Assembly: GCA_003586115.2 (NCBI GenBank)
Contig: QVOM02000116.1
Location: 34,623,946 to 34,687,945 of the forward strand
Reading direction: 5' to 3'
Length of the DNA: 64,000 nucleotides
Source of the DNA: Salvator merianae
Lineage: Eukaryota; Chordata; Lepidosauria; Squamata; Teiidae
This document shows, piece after piece, positions 58,145-64,000 of the stretch (the stretch's first letter is position 1; every line of letters starts with the position of its first letter). The notes under the pieces are model-generated. The model worked only from the letters and a program-made list of their open reading frames with translations, was not told where the DNA came from and searched no databases. The translations under genes were made by a program, and so were the position numbers.

Positions 58145-60060
58145 TAACATTCGTAGCTGAACATAAAAGATCAACAGCATTGGAACATGGAAAACATAGA
58201 GTTTGACTCTGTAACACCTGTCCTACAATATTAAAAAGAAATCCTCTTTCATTGGTATTTTGCCATTCTTCCATTGTGGAAGACAAAACAGTATGCTTGT
58301 CAGACAGTGACAAATTCCCACCCAGGCACTGACCATACCCAGATCTGATTAGTTTCAGTATGTGCCTTCAGATTTTCACTTTAAAATTTAAACCAGAATT
58401 ACTTTATATTATAGATCAGATGTACCAGAGGGTAGCCTGAGATCTGCCAATAGATTACTAAATGGGAAGAGGTGAAGATATCTTCCTCTTCCAGTTTTCC
58501 CACCTCACAACAAAATTGGAGTAGCCCATGTAGTGCGGAAAGGGCCAAAATGCTTATGACAACCTACTGCAATTTATTGCCACTAATGGAAAGAAAACTG
58601 GCACACAGAGATTTGTTTATTTAGTTAGTCTGTGCATTGTTGGGCCCAGACATTTATATTTTTACAATGTCAGGAGTTCCATAAGCAAACCTTGCTTTAG
58701 ATTAAAGAATAGAGCTATATTTTATTCCAAGCATGGAAAATATAATGATAATGAAGCTTTAGCGATAGTGAACTGTGCATTAACTCATGAAAATTAATAC
58801 CATGAACTGATTAGTTTTCCCCCTTCCTTCATCCCTCCTTCCCTTTTCCTTTAGCAATCTAGGGAAAAATGAAAAGCAAACCACAAACATGCAGCTTGAT
58901 GATAAAAGGGAATCAATGCCTTAAGAATAATTACCACTTCTAAGCTATTCTTTCTGTTTCTGATGTCAAATGCAATGACAATAGGTGCTAAATAAAAACA
59001 AAACATCTCTGGCATTGCCTGTTTTAGTTTTTAAAGATGAAAAATGCATCTGTTTGGAATGTTTATTTGAACCAGCTGTAAGGTATTACTATACAGAGTC
59101 AGGAAGTTAATATAAGGCTTTGGAAGTACACTGTTGTAATAAGTTATTCTAGCATGCCTACTGTATGAGAAGAGATAAATTTGACAGACAAAATGCAGAC
59201 CATGCACAAAGAATCAGATGGACTATAGCTTCAATTGCTTTCCCACCCAAAAACATTGCATTGTCTTTCATTTTTAAGAAAGGAGTTTGCCCTTTTTGTT
59301 CTGGAGAAAAGCTATTTTAATTGCTAGAAAAAACATTTAAGAAGTTTTAGAAATTGATGGACAATTCATGTATCTAAAATATGGATAAACTGTCTCCTAG
59401 AAACAAATGATATCAGTGAAAAAAAAAAGGGAGGTGATGCTTGTAAACAGAACCTGAAAGGTTGTGCCAGCAGCCACATGCAAAATCCAGCCATTTCCCA
59501 GAGTAAAATGCCAAGGTATGGTCTTAAGCAAGGGACTCTAGGAGAAGGGCACAAGCATCGTGACTGATGATATTGGAAGAATTTCCTTTCTCTAGATTAC
59601 AACTCCCACAATTCTTTGCCATATATCTATGGATCAGTGGCAACTGGTGGAGGAAGTAGGCAAAGATTCAGAAAATTGTTGCAAATCAGACTTTCTAATG
59701 CAAGGCATAAGTCCAGGCTTAGGCTCCATTTACATAGATGATTGGGGCAGAAATAGGGTTGGTTGGAGGGGGCTGAGTGTCCATATATCACCACCACAGA
59801 TGCAGGCACACCCCCATCTCAACTGTTGTAAGGGATGGCTTCCTGCAAGAATAGGAAAAGTACTCTGAAGTTGTCCTGGCCTGGCAAAATCAGCATACAC
59901 CTATGTCTGTTTGCTATATCGCTCCCATGCCAACCCTAACTCCAGAGTTTGGGATCATGTGCAGCGTATGCGACCTGACTTCTGAGTCAAATTCTGGTCC
60001 TGGCCTTGGAATATGGCCTCTTTTTTCCAGATGGCCACCAAAAAGGCCGTCTGAGTAGTA
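58145..60060. other. Spacer; possible conserved stretch at 58600-59200
   Basis: A lone Y/Z-type terminus lies near 58534-58549 ('gtgcggaaagggcc'). AT-rich, apparently non-repetitive DNA follows. No gene. Confidence 0.3.
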
Positions 60061-60620
60061 GGAGGTTCTGGTTCTGCTACAGGGGTGGGAGGTGCACCAC
60101 TTACATGTCTGGTGCTACCCAGCCTCTAAAGCTTTGGTGTTTGGTTTAGTGCTGGACTAGAAATGGCCCTAGAAGTTGGACATTTTTGGTCTTATGGATA
60201 ACTGTACAGGGTGGAAGGTGCTCCTGCCAACGTGGCAGTACAGGGGCATTGGGGGTGTGATCTACTCTCAGGATGCTTTGGGGGGGTTGCACCCTGTAAG
60301 CAGGTACCTCTGAGGATAGCCTTTGAACCTCAGGGTGGTCTGTAGGCCTATGGAGGTGGGGGCATTTGCACTGAACCCTAGGAGCACTATAAGATGCCCA
60401 TTTTCTATCATCTGGATGTAGCCTAAGGCTGCATCTGCACAGTTTTAAAAAATGGCCAAATCTGCAGCAAGATCCTCTGATCCTGCCACGGGCCCAGGAG
60501 GTGCATCACTTACATGACCAGCACCTCCCAGCCTCATAGTCTTTGAAGCCATGGAGTAAAAATTCTCCAGCTTCAAAGTTTCTGTCCGGCATGGAAGGCT
60601 GTCTGGCACAAAATTCTGCT
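60061..60620. repeat. Direct duplication of a unit of about 120 bp
   Basis: 'gaggtgcaccacttacatg' (60089-60107) recurs as 'gaggtgcatcacttacatg' (60498-60516). Both are followed by 'cccagcctc' and a 'ttctt/cttt' plus 'tgg' context. Spacing is about 409 bp in the same orientation. Confidence 0.6.
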
Positions 60621-62817
60621 GGGCAAAAAGTAGCCCAGGTAAGTTGCCACTGCTGTTACATCCTCTGTAGATGGCAGTGGCAGTGTCATAAGAGAGACAA
60701 AACTGTCCTTAGACTCCTTTGCTGGAGGTTACCAACAAGACACCTCCAAGAGGGATTTCCCCACTGAGGATGATTGCGAACCTGACAGGGGCAGGTCTCT
60801 GCACCCCAAGCCTATTTTTGCCATCTGGGTGAAGGCTTGTCTTCTAAGGCTGACTGATTTGGGTCTGAGATTCAAAAATGAATAATCTGTCCTTAACTCA
60901 TGCTTCCCTGCTTGCTTGACTGCCTTATGGATGTCTGTATACCAACAGTCTGGGGCTGCTAGTCTTGTTATTGATCATAAACATCACCACCTTTCTTAGC
61001 AAAATTCAGAGCAATAATAGAACATGTAAAATAACTCAGTAAATCAAAGACAAGAGCCATATGTTGTGAAGCTTCCTTTGCATAAGCTCAGAGCCATCCC
61101 AAATTCTTGCATGGGACTTTTCCACTATGATACTCAAATGATTAACATAGATGGTATTCAGTCAGAACAGAATACAAAGCAAATATGTTTTAAAACATTC
61201 GCAACACAAGAAGGACTTTTTTATCCTTCAAAAGATGCAAAAAAGGGGAGAGAGAGAGAGAGGTGCAAAAATTTTATTAGAGACATGAGTCATTTAGGAT
61301 CCAAAGTTTTAGGCCACACTGTAATTTCCCTTTGGTACACAATCAAATAGCCTAGATACAACACAGCAATTTCACTTTGGCTCAGTAAGTAGCTTGCTGG
61401 CTTACAAGTTCACTCATTCTTGCAAGTAATAATTCAGCTCCTACAATGCCGAACATGCGCTCTTAAGACACTGGGGAAACTACAGCTTCTTCTCCCCTGA
61501 ACTGTATTTCCCATCTTTACCATAACTGCATTTTCCATAATGGGTTATGGGTTATAAGAAGTGCCAAGAGAAAAGAGGAGGATACATGGTGATTATATGC
61601 CAAAAAAAGACTTTAGTTTGCGTGTGGGAATGCAGCACACACCCAGCAGATAAGGTCTTCTGCATGTGACTCAGAAAACAGATGCTTATAGAAAGCACAA
61701 AGAAGAGAAGGAACAGATTTCATAAACAGGTGGGAGGGGTGGGTAGCATTTATTTGGGGTGCATCTAGAAGATCTCACTCAGAATCATCAGGGTGTGCTA
61801 CAGCTCCAATATGCAGCTTTGAGGAACCTTGGTGAAGTGCTGTCACTAAAGTGGGCTATAGAGGCAGGTGTCCTCCAATATGGGGAAGATCTTGGGGATT
61901 CTTGTCCTGTCCTGAGTTTAGCAAGACACCAGAAAAGAAGAATAAGCTGTAAAGTAGACAAGTTTAAATTAAATCAGATTTCAGCTGGAGTGAAATCACT
62001 CCAAGTTATGAATTTGCCTGTTAAATGCGCAGTATTTTCAAATGAATCTGCAATTTTTTGCACAGTGCTTTTTACATTATTCCAAGCATATTGCTTCTCC
62101 CAATACATTTTTAAGGTGTGTCCACATTGTAGATTTACAGAGGCTGGGCATGCACATTCCAGGGAAGAACAAGAGTATATTGCTTCAATTTTCCCCATTG
62201 TTGCTGCAGAAACCCCAACTCTTCAGAAGTCTGTAAGAAGATGACCAGCACACACCTGTATACAGGGACTGAAAAAGCTAGCAGGAAAAATTAGAATGCC
62301 AGAGTGGCTCCTACAGCTCTGCAGCCTGCTTAAGAAACAAGATCACAAGAGAACTGCTGAAGAAAATGGGTTCAGTCTACCAGCCAGCAGCCAATAGTGC
62401 TATAGAACCCCGGTGAAGGGATCCAGATTGAACAATCCATTGGTTCTGTCTTTTTGTTGTTCTGTTTGCAGGAGCACACTTCTGCATTCATTTTGGGCTT
62501 GTTCATTTCCAGTTTTATGCAGGATTGCACTTCTGCATTCACTTTAGACTTACTTGTCTGTTCACAGTTTTGCACAGCAAAGCACTCCGGCATTGAAACA
62601 ATGGAGAGCTGTTGGTGACTGACAGGTTGTGCTGACCAATCAATTACAGTGGTGCAGATGAGTTTCGGAATGAGTGTAGAAAGAAGTAGAGCAACTCCCG
62701 GTGGGTTAGCAACAGTAATTAATTTGGCCTGTCCTGAGAACAAGCACACTAGATGTACTTTAATTATTCAGGTCTGTTCTCTCCTTAACCTGGAACTCAT
62801 GTGATTTTATCCAGACT
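60621..62817. other. Spacer, nothing recognised
   Basis: A short GA run lies at 61251-61263. The 161-codon frame at 61759-62244 is unlike anything I know and has no exon signals, so it is not called. Confidence 0.35.
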
Positions 62818-63430
62818 TCACTTTAATTGTTTATTATTTGCATTTTTATCCCGCCCTATAACCAAAAGTCTCAGGGCAGGTTACAACATTAAAAACCAAT
62901 ATAAAATTTACATACTAAAACAATAACAGTGTCTGAAAATGGGGAGGAAAAGCTGTTTCCTTATTTAGCCAAATGCCAGAGCAAAGAGGTGTGTCTTCAC
63001 TGCTTTCCTAAACATATAAAGTGAAGATTCATGATTCACCTCAGGGGGGAAACTATTCCATCATCTGAGAGCCATCACTGAGAAGGCCTTATCCTGGGTG
63101 CCCACTCCTTTTGCTACTGACGGTGGTGGTACAACCAGAAGGGCATCCCCTAAGATCTTAAGGCAGAGCCAGGTTGATATGGAAGAAGGCATTCCTTTAG
63201 ATATTTGGGGCCCAAGTCATTTAGGGCCTTATAAGTTAAGGTTAACACCTTGAATTGGCCAGCTGTCCCAGTCAGCAGCCTAGCAGCTGCATTCTGCACC
63301 AGCTGCAGCTTCTGAACTGTCTTCAAGGGCAGCCCCATATAGAGTGCATTACAATAGTCCAGTCTGGAAGTTATCAAAGCATGGATAACTTTGAAATGCA
63401 AGGGAAGGCTTGTGCATAGTGACACTCTAA
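62818..63430 (-). pseudogene. L2-type LINE: ORF2 C-terminal part plus 3' UTR
   Basis: The minus-strand frame contains [12 protein letters not shown], then [15 protein letters not shown], then [12 protein letters not shown] and L-R-S. This is the conserved post-reverse-transcriptase region of L2-clade ORF2. About 20 codons seem deleted between the TGT and QFKV blocks. The 3' UTR follows to 62818 with the 'tttttatcccgccctataac' block in plus orientation. This copy links the ORF-less fragments at 16618, 17658, 30640 and 36798 to L2. It is 5'-truncated and lacks the polymerase core. Confidence 0.85.
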
Positions 63431-64000
63431 GAAAGATCTCTGCCCAGGGAATGTAGGCATGGTAGAAGATGCTATCATAACACTATGCTTTGTCCCTTGG
63501 GAGCTTTCAAAAAAGGTCAGGGGAAAAGGTAGTAAAAGAAAATCAAACCAGAGTTTCTCAAGTTAATTATATGACATGAGCCAAGTTCAGAGTTTACTGG
63601 CTTAATGCCAACCAACTAAGCTTGGCTGCATTTCTGTCTGCATGCTTAACTGACAGCAACACTCATTAAGCTGCAAGTTCGTGCATTTGATGAAGAAAGG
63701 GCAGGGATTTAACGTTAGCTTTTGCATTACCATTACTTCACAAACAAACACTAAAAGCTGCTAAAGACTCTGATAGTAAAATATAGTAATACCAACTGTG
63801 CGCATATAGGTAGACAGCCCAAGTATTACTTCTAAACTTTTATGGACAGTTCTGCTATCTGTTTTTATAGTTCTTTATCTTTCAGTCTGGATTTGGACTA
63901 GAAAGTTTCAAAAACAGAGAAGGACACCCTTCAGATGGAGAACTATCCTCTGTAAAAGAGGGCATCTGACTACCACATTTACTGCTTGGAGGGTCACACC
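63431..64000. other. AT-rich spacer to window end
   Basis: Nothing recognised. Confidence 0.35.

Noticed and set aside
61759..62244. 161-codon plus-strand frame as a gene
   Set aside because: No recognisable domain, no promoter or splice context; length within chance for a 64-kb window.

Overview
The window reads as nuclear DNA of a vertebrate, most likely a squamate reptile (lizard or snake). The evidence is its repeat mix: L2-type LINE 3' ends with the 'ttttatcccgcc' 3' UTR block, CR1-clade LINEs, an RTE/Bov-B remnant, an L1 3' end, tRNA-derived SINEs (one with a 3' end resembling the Bov-B 3' end, as known for Sauria SINEs), a MIR-like SINE family and many non-autonomous DNA transposons. 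I found no intact protein-coding gene. All open frames are short; those I can identify belong to transposable elements and the rest look like chance frames.

The clearest functional gene is a complete tRNA-Asn(GTT) on the minus strand at 29887-29960, with a Pol III T-run terminator. It sits at the edge of the second of two CpG-rich blocks (about 25070-26360 and 28920-29850). These blocks carry a perfect CRE (26342-26349), an octamer, a palindromic TATA-like box and a possible splice donor. They look like CpG-island promoters or first exons of a transcription unit whose coding part, if any, is outside the window or not recognisable.

Layout: 1-374 is the CpG-rich end of a young-looking DNA transposon. 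1.8-5 kb holds a Bov-B remnant split by another element, a related element and a SINE. 6-13.5 kb holds a mariner-like element, two elements with GGCCCTTT-like ends and foldback elements. 16.6-18.2 kb has L2 3' ends; 19-23 kb has a further GGCCCTTT-type element, an L1 3' end with a 15-bp target duplication, and a foldback MITE. 25-30 kb is the CpG-island/tRNA region. 30-44 kb has L2, three hAT-type elements with perfect 8-bp duplications, and more GGCCCTTT-type elements. 46.7-48.2 kb is a CR1-clade LINE whose ORF1 esterase domain is interrupted by a fourth hAT-type element. 53.7-54.4 kb is a 5'-truncated CR1, and 62.8-63.4 kb an L2 with recognisable ORF2.

Between repeats lie long AT-rich tracts. 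Several look non-repetitive, with homeodomain-type TAAT cores, as in gene deserts around developmental regulators; that is inference and needs an alignment. The most distinctive content is a set of DNA-element families sharing GGCCCTTT-like ends (called X, Y and Z here), a hairpin family (V), and four hAT-type insertions with exact 8-bp duplications.
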